From Epiperipatus broadwayi (taxonomy: Eukaryota > Onychophora > Udeonychophora > Euonychophora > Peripatidae), in NCBI GenBank assembly GCA_028023455.1, contig JAQFVV010012416.1, forward strand, positions 2,659,767-2,723,766: a stretch of 64,000 nt of DNA. The letters run 5' to 3'. Shown piece by piece: positions 11,010 through 20,136 of this stretch (the stretch's first letter is position 1; every line of letters begins with the position of its first letter). The notes beneath the pieces are model-generated. The model searched no databases, was not told where the DNA came from, and saw only the letters and a list, made by a program, of their open reading frames with translations. Both the position numbers and the translations under genes were made by a program.

Positions 11010-12100
11010 TTTAAACTGAATTTTAATTAAAGCTTTTGAAAATTTTAGTGAATTTTTCTATGGAAACACTCATTCTGTTCAATAACAGGATGCTTCATCC
11101 ATGATATGTATATAATACACACCAAATATCTTGAGTTTACTTCATGAAATCATCTATAAACTGTTCTAAAGTATATAAAAATGAAAAACAAAGTTGTAGC
11201 CACTAAATATCTCCATTTAAAACTGGCTTTCATTACTAATGAGACATAAATTTCATTACAGTAATACTACTCCCTTTCAGTTTACCATGTTAAAGTTGTT
11301 TGATATGAATAACCCTTTGGTGAACAAAAGGAAGTTCCAAATGTGGTTATAAATTTGTTTGGGTATTTCATGTCTTAACAAAATCAATAAAATCAATATG
11401 TAAATCATATTATTAATCCAATATTTCTCTTCAACTTTTTAAACCTTCTTCACAGTACTTTGTGACAGTCTAAAATCCACATTGGGTCTCTAATAATGCC
11501 TAGATGCAACCTATTCAACAAAAGTTTTAGAAATACCTTTGCTCTGGATATTAATAATATTCCATGATAGTTACTGTAATCTGTTTTAGCCATTTACCTT
11601 TATATACTGGAATAATAGAAGAATATATAAGATTAAAAAATACAAATGCAAAAATCAATTATTCTAGAAAAAGTTCATTAAAATTTAAAGCCAACATTTT
11701 TCATTATATTTTAAAGCATCTTCATATATTACATTAAAACATAAAATTATTATATGTATTTACTATTAAGAGAAATTTTAACTTCATTAAGTTAGATATG
11801 TTTGTCCAAATTTAACTAAATAGATAACATGAATAAATATTTTATTATAGGTATAGAAGTTCATTAATTCCATAGAACTGTAGTATTATTTTGAGATCCA
11901 CATATTACTTTCATAAAAAAAAGATGTGAAGCAATTATAATCAATGAATGATTATACTTACTTTGAAGTTTCAATCAACCAAATTATTTTTAAGCCTTCT
12001 TGACAGTTAAACTTTCACCTTTAAATATTTATATTGTTAATAAATTACCAACATTCAATTTATGATAAATTCTATAAGAGAAAGTACCTGAAGTCTTTAT
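11010..12100. other. AT-rich non-coding stretch
   Basis: No gene, RNA or named repeat is seen. Confidence 0.55.
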
Positions 12101-12108
12101 CTATGATT

Positions 12109-12167
12109 GTTCCCATCCCCAGACCGGTTTCAAGCTATGGTTCTCTTCAGTGAGGAGCTAGGAAATT
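12109..12167 (-). ncRNA. solitary type I hammerhead ribozyme, distinct family
   Basis: Minus strand: TTTCC + TAGC + TCCTCA, core CTGAAGA (position 7 may be any base in hammerheads), a stem II region GAACCATAGCTT (imperfectly paired, with A-T and C-G pairs around CCATAG), then GAAA. The stem III palindrome ACCGGT and cleavage-site C17 follow, then TGGGGA and GGGAA. Inner stem I TCCTCA/TGGGGA (one G-U) and outer TTTCC/GGGAA both pair across an internal loop. The family B layout is the same but the stem III palindrome differs. No inverted partner is present. Confidence 0.6.
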
Positions 12168-12169
12168 CA

Positions 12170-12840
12170 AATTTATTATTCTGCTAAACAGATAATAACA
12201 CATTTCTTTCTTAATCAAATCAATAATAATAGAATTTTTGTACAAATATTAGTCAAGATTGTTTTTTTTAATGAACTCAAGAATAGATTTACTTGTACTC
12301 ACAATACATTCTTTAAGATAATTTCCCGGCTCAAAAACATGGTAATCTTGAAAATTGAAATCAGAAACTTAAATCTTTAATAGCTGCTAAAATTTAGCTC
12401 ATAAATTGTAAATGTTTCAATCATATTTTATGCAAACATGTTTGGAATAAGACCTATATTTAAATACAACTAATCATTTTAAAGTAATTTGTATGATATA
12501 AATATTAGGGTTCTATCTTATTCAAATAAAATCAGATGGATAAGTAGAAAATAAAATCTAAAATAATAAAAATAACATATTATATGTTCGTCATTTCTTT
12601 AGCATATACTAGTTAAGACAGTAGCAAAATATTTTCCACGCAATAATGTCACTTGCTAGAGCTTACACTAGATGGCGCTATTATGTGAAAAAACTAATAT
12701 ATCTGGAGAATTAATGCAATTTCCATTGAATTATTAGAGAATTTGAAGAAAAAGAGTTTGAAAAAATTAAATTGACATCTTTAATAATACAATTTAAAAC
12801 AATAATCAAATGATTTGCCACTCAAAGTTATGTCACATTC
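12170..12840. other. AT-rich non-coding stretch
   Basis: No gene is seen. ACACTAGATGGCGCTATT at about 12664 resembles the hairpin end motif at 27.45 kb. Confidence 0.5.
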
Positions 12841-12841
12841 A

Positions 12842-12925
12842 GTCGAGAGGTCAGCGAAAGCTGCTTTACAAGCAGTTGTTCCAGGTTAGCGGGTTCGCTT
12901 CCCGGCTGATACTATGACGCATGGA
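12842..12925 (+). mobile_element. tRNA-like mini-SINE, second subfamily
   Basis: The head AGTCGAGAGGTCAGCG leads to an anticodon-like arm CTGC-TTTACAA-GCAG and a strong B box GGGTTCGCTTCCC. The end is CTATGACGC followed by an A-run. Minus-strand copies at 14.93 and 16.12 kb share the head and the GATGCTWTGACA end. The source tRNA is not assigned: the apparent anticodon (UAC here) differs between copies and the A box is weak. Confidence 0.65.
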
Positions 12926-13243
12926 AAAAAAATGATACGTTGAATTTAAATCTTTTACTCTACTGCTAATGTGACTTGCTATTCCACTATGAAAAATTGC
13001 TAAATGATTGAAATGTGACAAATTTAGAAAAATCATCTTAATCTCTTATTCTATTGGAGTCCTGAACACGTGATTTTCTAGTAGATCAGATATGTTTATA
13101 AATAAAAAATAGAGGAAATATAAATGCTATTGGAGTGGTGAAAATTATTGGCAATATATATAAAGAAAGTGTGGGTGAAAGAAAGAAAATAAAGACAATG
13201 TCTATTTATTTGATTGATCTTGAAAAAACGTGAAGGTTGTCAA

Positions 13244-13315
13244 GCGTTGGTGGCCTAGCAGTTACCATAGCTGTCTTCCAAGCAGCTGGCCAGGGTTCGT
13301 TTTCCGGTCAACGCA
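13244..13315 (+). mobile_element. tRNA-Gly(UCC)-derived mini-SINE, best-preserved copy
   Basis: 72 nt that fold as tRNA-Gly(UCC). The acceptor GCGTTGG / TCAACGC is fully paired. The A box is TGGCCTAGCAGTTA. The anticodon arm is GCTGT-CTTCCAA-GCAGC with UCC. The T arm CAGGG-TTCGTTT-TCCGG has one mismatch, and a discriminator A follows. The immediate flanks TTGTCAA (5') and TTTGACATATG plus ten A (3') match the other copies, so it is a dispersed element. A functional tRNA gene is less likely but not excluded, because all stems nearly pair. Confidence 0.75.
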
Positions 13316-13504
13316 TTTGACATATGAAAAAAAAAACGTGATAGAATGTACTGGACTACTTTTTTGAATAAAATAAAAGAAATTTTTAAAAAAATTATGT
13401 ATCAGAAGATACTAGTAAAATTAAATGGTGTATTATGAAAAAAAAAATAGATATATAGAAAGATGTAAAACATGGCTATTGTCTATGGCATGTTTTGATA
13501 AAAA

Positions 13505-13970
13505 TAGATTTAATATATAAGGGATTCGAACTCAGACTTTCACACGATCCTTAACTCTCCATGCCATCTCATATTGCTGACCCCCCCCCTCATCACACAC
13601 ATGCTGAAAAGATAAATAATCACCAATATACGTATTTCATGCTAAATCAGCAATCATCAGTTGGTCCAGATTACTATCTCCACACATATATATAATCAGT
13701 GCTCAGCTTTATATTAAGATAGCCAATCGTCATACTTTAATGGACAGGCTTCAAACTACTCCAACCCATAACTCTTCAGTCATCCATTTCATTGAAAATC
13801 TGATGACGGAATGTTCAAAGCTCACATTAGTGCCAAAGTTGTCATCCTACCCATGTTCACGTTAGTCCTTCTGACCGCTCATATACTGGAGACTAATCCA
13901 TTTACATACACATGTGAGGAATGTGCAGACCTCTAACACACTATGTTTCAATATGTAATTTAGCACACTA
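13505..13970 (-). mobile_element. family C hammerhead element, near full length
   Basis: On the minus strand the element runs from an upstream segment shared with the 16.54 kb copy (CATTCCGTCATCAGATTTTC, GAAGCCTGTCCATTAAAGTA) through the hammerhead (13678-13611). It then passes GGTCAGCAATATGAGATGGC and ends with the strong B box GAGTTCGAATCCC... hence TTATATATTA at about 13510. There is no open reading frame. A ribozyme with pol III-type boxes and no protein recalls Sm-alpha-type retroposons of flatworms. That comparison is an analogy, not a homology claim. Confidence 0.75.
13611..13678 (-). ncRNA. type I hammerhead ribozyme, family C, intact
   Basis: Minus strand: outer stem I GATAGTAATC, bulge TGG, inner stem I ACCAA, core CTGATGA, stem II TTGCT-GATTT-AGCAT (first pair mismatched, then four pairs), GAAA, palindrome ATACGTAT, A17, TTGGT, GATTATTTATC. 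Inner stem I is five perfect pairs. Outer stem I pairs over about ten positions with one bulge. Cleavage is predicted after A17, the base opposite 13627. The 8-nt palindrome leaves no loop in stem III, so the motif should fold best as a dimer. Confidence 0.82.
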
Positions 13971-14190
13971 TATAGGCTTATGCACACCTGCACATATGTA
14001 ATATATAAGGGATTCGAACTCAGACTTTCACACGACCCTCAACTCTCATGCCATCGCATATTGCTGACCCACATGATCACATACATGAGATGGCATGGAG
14101 AGTTGAGGGTCATGTAAAAGTCTGAGTTCGAATCCCTTATATATTACATTATATGCGTGCAGGTGTGTGTAAGCCTGTACAGTGTATTAA
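13970..14190. repeat. palindrome with two facing B-box-like ends (family C related)
   Basis: The left arm (TGCACACCTGCACATATGTA, GGGATTCGAACTCAGAC ... AACTCT) is the reverse complement of the right arm (AGAGTTGAGGGT ... GTCTGAGTTCGAATCCC ... GTGCAGGTGTGTGTAAGCCTG). The arms are about 95 nt with a short centre. It equals the 3' part of family C inverted on itself. The ribozyme core is missing. Confidence 0.8.
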
Positions 14191-14194
14191 ATTA

Positions 14195-14920
14195 AAAATA
14201 GATTTAGTATTAAAATTGTGTCAGATTTACTAATGATATGTTATTACATGTCTGAGGATGAATTTAAAAAATATTATCCATGATTGAAAGATTTTGCAGG
14301 AAGTTTGCAATGAAAATAAATACAAAAGTGGACTGAATAGAACAAATAAAAAATAAATATTAGTTAAAAGTTATAGGGGAGATTGCTTTTAAATTGTTCT
14401 ATTTAAGTGATGATGAAAGATTATAGACATAAACCGTGATGGTTGAGTAGTTTTGCAGAATTAAAGAATTTGAGAAGAGAGATTATTCTGCAGTTCATTG
14501 GCCTTACTTATAAAATGTGATATTTGTTACATGTTTTGACTGGGATATAAGTCTATATGAAATAGAAATAAGACCAAGTAAATAAAAAACCGGAAACTTT
14601 AGAAACATAGAATTTAGAGGAGAATAAAAAAAAAAAAAATTAAAAAATAATATTAGTCAAGGAGGGAAAATATTAAAATAAATAAGTGATGAAGGATTAT
14701 TTATTGAGAAACTTATGAAGAGAAAGAAAAACTGAACTGATTATGTTTTAGCAAGGAAAAGATATACTGGAAAACACTTTAAAGAATATGACAAGAATAG
14801 ATAGGAAAGAAAAAGAATTGATGATTTTAAGGCAGGAAATAGTTATAAATTATTGAAGAATAAAGCAAAAAAAGTCTTAGAAAAGATTGTCTGTTTTGGT
14901 GTGTGTGGGAACTGTCCCGT
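14195..14920. other. AT-rich non-coding stretch
   Basis: No gene is recognised. The A/G-rich text suggests a decayed coding remnant around 14440-14570, but no motif could be confirmed. Confidence 0.45.
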
Positions 14921-14925
14921 CCCCC

Positions 14926-15007
14926 ATGTCAAAGCATCGGCCGGGAAACGAACCCGCGACAACTGCCTGCAAGCAACTGCTTGCTTGCAAGGCGGCTGCG
15001 CTGCCAG
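14926..15007 (-). mobile_element. tRNA-like mini-SINE, second subfamily
   Basis: Minus strand: GCGCAGCCGCCTTGCAAGCA, an expanded anticodon-like region with a second GTTGCTTGCAGGCAG, then GCGGGTTCGTTTCCCGG (B box) and CGATGCTTTGACATG. The TTTGACAT end equals the tail of the Gly-type copies. The plus-strand frame at 14887-15156 is incidental. Confidence 0.6.
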
Positions 15008-15009
15008 GA

Positions 15010-16110
15010 AACTGTTTTTTGGCAGATAATAGATGTTTGATGAAAATGATGTGCGTGGAGTTTTATTATTTTAGTTTATATATAAATAAGATAATCCATA
15101 TAATAAATGTAATACTTTATGTTAACCTTACATGGCATTTATTTTTTTTGATTTAAAAAATGTCTCGGTATATAAGTATAATAAATGAATTATTAACATT
15201 TTCACATTTACAAATTTTAATTTAAAACTTCTCTTAAACTATTATTTCTGATGTATAATGATTCTTTTTATTAATATTGCAACACACGAGTTTTAAAACC
15301 TAATGTTATAAAATTTTATATTTAAATTAGAGAAAATAAATGGTCATCTTATAAATGATAAGCCAGCTTCAACAAAAAATTTGCTTTCATTGAAAAGATA
15401 ATGAAAATGTCATTTATAAATTATTAATTTAGAAGTAATTAAAAGTGCGAAACAAATTTGAAGTATGATAAATTTGCTAACTTTTATAATATAGCTAGCT
15501 GTTGCAAAAATAATAATAATATGAAACGTTTTTAATTTACTTAAAAATTATATAAACATTTGTAATTTTTTAGATTAAAAATATATAAATTTTAAAAAGA
15601 TTTATGTCGCAATGACAGTAACGTCAACCTGTCATATCTCATGATCTGAATTCGAATCTGAGTCAGGCAAGTTGAAAATTATTTCTAGTTTTAATACGAT
15701 GTGGGAATTTTTTTAAAGATAAATAATGTATAATTAACCCAGATAAGCATTCTTTATTGGTCAGTAAATGGGTGAGAATATATTTTTAGCTAGAGGACAA
15801 AACAGGTTAAAAGATCGCTCAAATTGTTATCATTAAGTATAAACTCCTTTATGATTGATGTTAAAGACTTTATCCTGCAGTGGGATATTTAGAAAGAGTG
15901 TTTTCTTAGCTTTTCTTTATATTTTATCTTTGTTTAGAATAGAAAAGAAAACAAGCTTAGATTCTATTTTGCATAGATCAAAATCACAAAAGGAAATAAG
16001 TTTTCTTTCTGGCTAACTAAAAAACAATTTTATCAAGATTAATCAAATAAAATTAATATTATTATTGCTATTTATATATCTGCTGATTATATATATCCAT
16101 GCGTTTTTTT
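15010..16110. other. AT-rich non-coding stretch
   Basis: No gene is seen. GATCTGAATTCGAATCTGAG at about 15640 is B-box-like, but no A box or copy was found. Confidence 0.5.
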
Positions 16111-16114
16111 TTAA

Positions 16115-16205
16115 GTGTCATAGCATCGGCCGGGACGCGAACCCGCAACCTGAGCAACTGCCTGCAAGTGCAAGGCAGTCGCGCTGACCTCTCGACCCCC
16201 ATGCA
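16115..16205 (-). mobile_element. tRNA-like mini-SINE, second subfamily
   Basis: Minus strand: GGGGGTCGAGAGGTCAGCGC, CTGCC / GGCAG stem, B box GGGTTCGCGTCCC, CGGCCGATGCTATGACAC and an A-rich tail. This is the same head and end as the 12.84 kb copy. Confidence 0.65.
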
Positions 16206-16374
16206 AGACTCATGTATGTGAATAATCTAATTCTGTATTTTTATTTTTAAGATCAATGTAAATCAAAATTGTTATTGTCATCGTTTGTTATGGTCATTGT
16301 TTGTGTGAAGGCTTGTGGCATGATATTGTATGTGGATTTATATGCTGGATTTTTTCCATTATCTAACAGTAATT

Positions 16375-16545
16375 GCTAAATGTTTTGGAAAAATCCAATC
16401 TTTATTTAAACTTTTCAAATACATTCAATTGTTAGTAACAGCACACAGATTAGTAATCGTAGCACAATATTTTGAATAATATTCTTCTTCTCTCTTCTTC
16501 AGGTATTGCCAGTCTGATAATTAACCTTGGTAGTAGGGGAGCCTC
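16375..16545 (-). mobile_element. family A element, inverted (left) half
   Basis: Minus strand: CTGGCAATACCTGAAGAAGA, GAAGAATATTATTC, then ATCTGTGTGCTGTTACTAAC and AATTGAATGTATTTG. These correspond to the right arms of family A. Only the half-element is present. Confidence 0.6.
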
Positions 16546-16885
16546 ATGGTGGCCTTTGAGCGTTCCATGATCAGATTTTCAATTGGATAGAAAGTTGAAG
16601 AGTTGGGATGTGGAGTGGATTGAAGCCTGTCCATTAAAGTATGAAGATTGGCTATCTTAATATATATCTGAGCACTTATTGCATACATGTGTAGAGATGA
16701 TAATCTGGACCAACTGATGATTGCTGATTTAGCAAGAAATATGTATATTGGTGATTATTTATCTTTTCAACATATATGTGTTCAAGTGTATCAGTGTGAT
16801 GAGATAGAGTGCAGAATGGTGGGTAGTGTGAAAATCTGTGCTCATATATCCTATATATTACATATATTGCTGCAGATATATAATA
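16540..16885 (+). mobile_element. family C hammerhead element
   Basis: Plus-strand copy: GAGCGTTCCATGATCAGATT, GAAGCCTGTCCATTAAAGTA, GGCTATCTTAATAT, the hammerhead (16699-16759), then GTGATGAGATAGAGTGCAG and GAAAATCTGTGCTCATATAT. The B-box part is mutated compared with the 13.5 and 25.9 kb copies. The frame at 16687-16914 is incidental. Confidence 0.75.
16699..16759 (+). ncRNA. type I hammerhead ribozyme, family C, intact core
   Basis: Outer stem I GATAATC pairs with GATTATT (one G-U). A TGG bulge follows. Inner stem I ACCAA pairs with TTGGT. Core CTGATGA (16714-16720), stem II TTGCT-GATTT-AGCAA fully paired (five pairs, 5-nt loop), GAAA, ATATGTAT (one change from the family palindrome), A17. 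Compared with the 13.6 kb copy the last stem II base differs and restores a pair with the first base. Confidence 0.82.
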
Positions 16886-16919
16886 AGCCTATATTTCAGT
16901 TAGTAATGCTCTAAGTAAT

Positions 16920-18165
16920 TAGGATATTCTGTCAAAGACAATAGTCAGTAGAACTTATCTATGCCATCTTGATTTAGCTATTTTTTTCTTAAAGTAAGGT
17001 TAATGAGTGGTTTCAAAGACTATGAATTTAGGTTCACATATAAGATTATTTGACATTGTCATGTGAGTAGTTTCTTTAATCTATTTTTGTACTTCTCCCT
17101 TTTTGTTCAATATTTTTGTTTTATCCCAACTGAACATATATGCAGCAGTGTGGCATACATGATCTGCTAATTTAGATCAATCTTTTTTTCTACTTCTAAT
17201 CAATTTGCGTTTTTTCAACCACCTTTCCATGAGATTCATGGTTATTTTTCTACTTCTAATCAATTTGTGTTTTTTCAACCACTTTTCCATGAGATTCATG
17301 GTTTTACTAATATACATCTTTTTTGCCTTTGCATGTTGCTTCATAAAAACAGTTTTTGTTTTTTAGTATTTCAATATTATATTTTTAGAGTTTAGGATTC
17401 TACATAGTGTGTTATATCTTTGGAAAACTGTCCTGATGTTATATTAATTGCAGATTTTATTTAGTTTTTCTGATATCCATGGTATGTATGGATACATTAA
17501 ATTATCTACAATTGGTTTTTTTTTTTACATTTCTTTTTTTGTGGTCTATTTAACATTTTCTTAATGGCAACTAATGGATGACCATTCTTCATGAGAGACT
17601 GTTCATTGTTAAACTTTTCTTTTTTCAAATCCTGAATTTCTGAAGAAATTTATTTTCTTTGTTCCATAGTGATAGTATAATTCAATGTCTTGCATTTCTA
17701 TTATGATTGAGGGTGTATACTAAATATTATCACATGTGTTGGATTTTCTGAAATTGTAGTTTTGGTTGCCATGAGGGAGTCTTGAGCATCTAAGTATGCC
17801 AACCTTTGTTCTTGTTCTAATTCTACTGTGAAATTAATTGAAGGTGATATGTTATAGAGATACATCCAGAATATGTGTAACACTGCTTTATCATGTGATC
17901 ATGCAACAAATGTATCATCATCATAGTCAAATAGTATTTATAGCTGTGATTTCTAGTTCTTCCATATAAGTATCAGGTGTGACACTAGTGAGCCCATAGC
18001 CATCTCTTGATTTTGTTGGAAAAATTCTATGTTGTATTGAAAATATGTTATGCAGAATATTGGGAGTTCCATTATACTGTCTACAGGAAGAGTATTATTG
18101 GAACATTGCAGTGCACTGATGAAATCAAGATTTGGGTGTAAATTATACATCCCTCATGTTTTCTT
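16920..18165 (-). pseudogene. decayed Penelope-like element (RT and GIY-YIG domains)
   Basis: Read on the minus strand from about 18150. YFQYNIEFFQQ...MAMGS corresponds to the PLE reverse-transcriptase region ahead of the catalytic site. The catalytic YDDDTFV lies at 17908-17927 (YVDDTF in intact relatives), and INFTVELEQEQRLAYLDA follows. Further on, YIPWISEKLNKIC is the RT C-terminal segment. A GIY-YIG-like YISKTMNLMERW with HTAAYMFSWDKTKIL near 17130-17330 represents the nuclease domain. Stops and frameshifts are spread throughout and a 60-bp internal duplication disrupts the nuclease. No pLTR or ribozyme end was found next to it. Confidence 0.8.
17185..17304. repeat. 60-bp tandem duplication inside the PLE relic
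   Basis: TACTTCTAATCAATTTG recurs exactly 60 bp later (17191, 17251), followed by near-identical TTTTTTCAACCAC and TTTCCATGAGATTCATGG. It lies in the GIY-YIG region, adding a repeat of that segment. The few differences suggest the duplication came after, or late in, the decay. Confidence 0.85.
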
Positions 18166-18573
18166 ACTTTTAATTATTTTTTTATTGAATTCTTCTCTGT
18201 TTTGATATTGTCTAAAATTATTTTTCTAGAGAGATGCATGAAATTTTTAGAATGCTTTTGTGAAAAATAAATTCACTAATAAATGATAGTTACACGTGTA
18301 ATTTTTTTCTAACATTTTTTACATAAATTATTATTTAAGGGTTTAATTCTAGGAACTTTTCTTCTTTCCTTATTATTATGTAATTCAATACAATGCTATG
18401 AATTGACATTCCCTATTTAAAAGCAGTGCTAAACTGTATTTAATTCATAATATTGTTAACCCATCCTTTAAAACAGGCAAAACTCTATGTAGAGTAGCGC
18501 CACTCAGTGCAATCAAGAGTAATCAATGGATGCCAGAAGTCTTGTGCTTAAAATCCTTATCTAGTGCCTACTC

Positions 18574-18632
18574 ATCCAATATCTCCAGACTAATTTCTAG
18601 CTTGTGCCTTTCATCAGTAAGGAGCCTTGGAT
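18574..18632 (-). ncRNA. type I hammerhead ribozyme, family B copy 2, left arm
   Basis: Minus strand: ATCCAA, GGC, TCCTTA, core CTGATGA intact, stem II region AAGGCACAAGCTA (two pairs retained), GAAA, ATTAGT (palindrome ACTAGT with one change), C17, TGGAGA, TA, TTGGAT. Outer stem I ATCCAA/TTGGAT is perfect. Core residues are intact; the weakened stem II may reduce activity. Confidence 0.65.
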
Positions 18633-18635
18633 GCA

Positions 18636-18689
18636 TGGCTTCTCGCTGACGAAATCCACAAGCTAGAAACTAGTCTGGGGATATTGGAT
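18636..18689 (+). ncRNA. type I hammerhead ribozyme, family B copy 2, right arm
   Basis: Core CTGACGA (18646-18652; position 7 is C, which the consensus allows), GAAA, palindrome ACTAGT, C17, TGGGGATATTGGAT. Inner stem I is held by several G-U pairs. Stem II AATCCACAAGCTA keeps two of three pairs. The outer stem I 5' strand has drifted. Confidence 0.6.
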
Positions 18690-18849
18690 GAGTAGGCACT
18701 AGATAGGGATTTTATGCACAAGCCTTCTGGCATTCTCTGGCTTGCACTAAGTGGCACTACTGTATGGAGAATTTTCCCTGTTTCAATAACAGTTATGAGA
18801 AAGCATATGAAATGGTGATTGTGTAATCTTTCATTTGTAGCAAACTATG

Positions 18850-19195
18850 CTTAAGGTTTTATATATAAATTTATAAACATTTTGAAAAGTTTCCCAATTA
18901 CATTCAACTGTTAGTAATAGCACACAGGTTAATATATACACAATGTTTGGAGTAGTATTATTCTCTTCTCTTCTTCAGGTGTTGCTGGTCGGAATGGAAC
19001 AGTGAACCTTTAGATTCTTGATTATTAAATTTTAAGGTAATTCTCTAACTGAACCAATTTGTCAAAAAAATACTTATCAGAGTAACAACATCTGAAGAAG
19101 AGAGGAGAATAATAACAACCAATACTAACTTGTGTGTTATTACTAACAGTTGAATGTAATTAGGAAATGTAAATAAACATTAAAATTTGAAAGAA
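18850..19195. mobile_element. palindromic family A tRNA-headed element
   Basis: The left arm (CCAATTACATTCAACTGTTA, GCACACAGGTTAATATA, CTTCTTCAGGTGTTGCTGG) is the reverse complement of the right arm (CAACATCTGAAGAAGAGAGG, AACTTGTGTGTTATTACTAA, CAGTTGAATGTAATTAGG). The centre holds TCTAACTGAACCAATT, complementary to the A-box-like AACTGG/TTCAGTTGG of the 63.4 kb copy. No protein frame. Confidence 0.8.
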
Positions 19196-19442
19196 AAAAA
19201 ATTCCAAAAGTTCTCAGTTTTTTAATGTTTATTACCTTTTTTAATCGGCTGAATCGATAAATTCATGGATAAAATAACAAAAATAATTCTAAGAGTTCTC
19301 AAAACTGAAAAGACTGAGAGGATAGAAAATTGGAAATAAATGATTAACATTTAATAAAATAAATCTATTCTTTTTTATGCATTCTGATTAAATATTGTAT
19401 TTCTAGAAAAAATAAATGAAAAAAAGATACATGACTTTTTTA

Positions 19443-19597
19443 GCTCAGGAGTTCATAAAAAGTTTTAGTGTCAGACCTGCTAGCGCCATAGTATGTAGAA
19501 TAAAAATAAATAACATTCTTTGATATCTCACCGGAATTGATTCTGGGATCTTCCGATCCCATCAAATGCTCTATTAACGGCGCCAAACCGCGGACAA
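19443..19597 (-). mobile_element. family E tRNA-like SINE
   Basis: Minus strand: GCGGTTTGGCGCCGTTAATA, GAGCATTTGATGGGATCGG, B-box-like AATCAATTCCGG, then an A/T-rich body and GACACTAAAACTTTTTATGA ending GAACTCCTGAGCTA. The head and end match the 7.15 kb copy, which lacks most of the middle. Confidence 0.6.
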
Positions 19598-19599
19598 TA

Positions 19600-20130
19600 A
19601 TAAATAAATAATACTTTTTGATGTCTCCTTTTGGTTAATGTAAATGCTTTTTTATTTTTCAATTAAAAGTAATTCTTACTATTTTTTAAATTTGTTTTTA
19701 GCATCTTTTAAAAAAGCTTTGTGTCCTTTTTTCTCCATTAACTTAAGAATAGTTTTTGTTTGTCATTTATTAATGTTTATTGTTTAGTCATAAAAATTAA
19801 AATGCCTGAAATTAAAAATACATTTTGAAAGTGTAATTAAAAGCAATTTTTATTTTAAAATTTTAATAGCAACAATCTTTCATTTATGTTTTAAAAATAG
19901 TTATATATTGTTTTTCCTTTGAATAATGTGATTTCCGATTTATAATACATTTAATGCCAATTCTTTATGAAGTGCCTCCCCCCTCCCCCCATTAAAAATT
20001 ATTTGTATCCCTCATCTCATTTTGAAAAAAATATTTTTATAAACAATTTTATTTTTATCGTTTTAATGAATTTTCTTTTATAAATGGAGAGATAGTTTAG
20101 ATTAGCAGCATCCGTTTTCATCTTCCTCAT
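19600..20130. other. AT-rich non-coding stretch
   Basis: No gene is seen. A C-rich run lies at 19977-19990. Confidence 0.55.
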
Positions 20131-20136
20131 CTTCCC

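Larger units (their letters stand above)
18460..18830. mobile_element. palindromic family B element, copy 2
   Basis: AAACAGGCAAAACTCTATG at the left is mirrored by AGAATTTTCCCTGTTTCAA at the right. TAGTGCCTACTCATCCAATA is mirrored by TATTGGATGAGTAGGCACTA. The two ribozyme segments nearly abut at the centre (18574-18632 and 18636-18689), so this copy is an almost pure head-to-head dimer. There is no coding capacity. Confidence 0.85.

Noticed and set aside
14887-15156. 89-codon frame with Cys-rich start
   Set aside because: It translates the tRNA-like mini-SINE in antisense.
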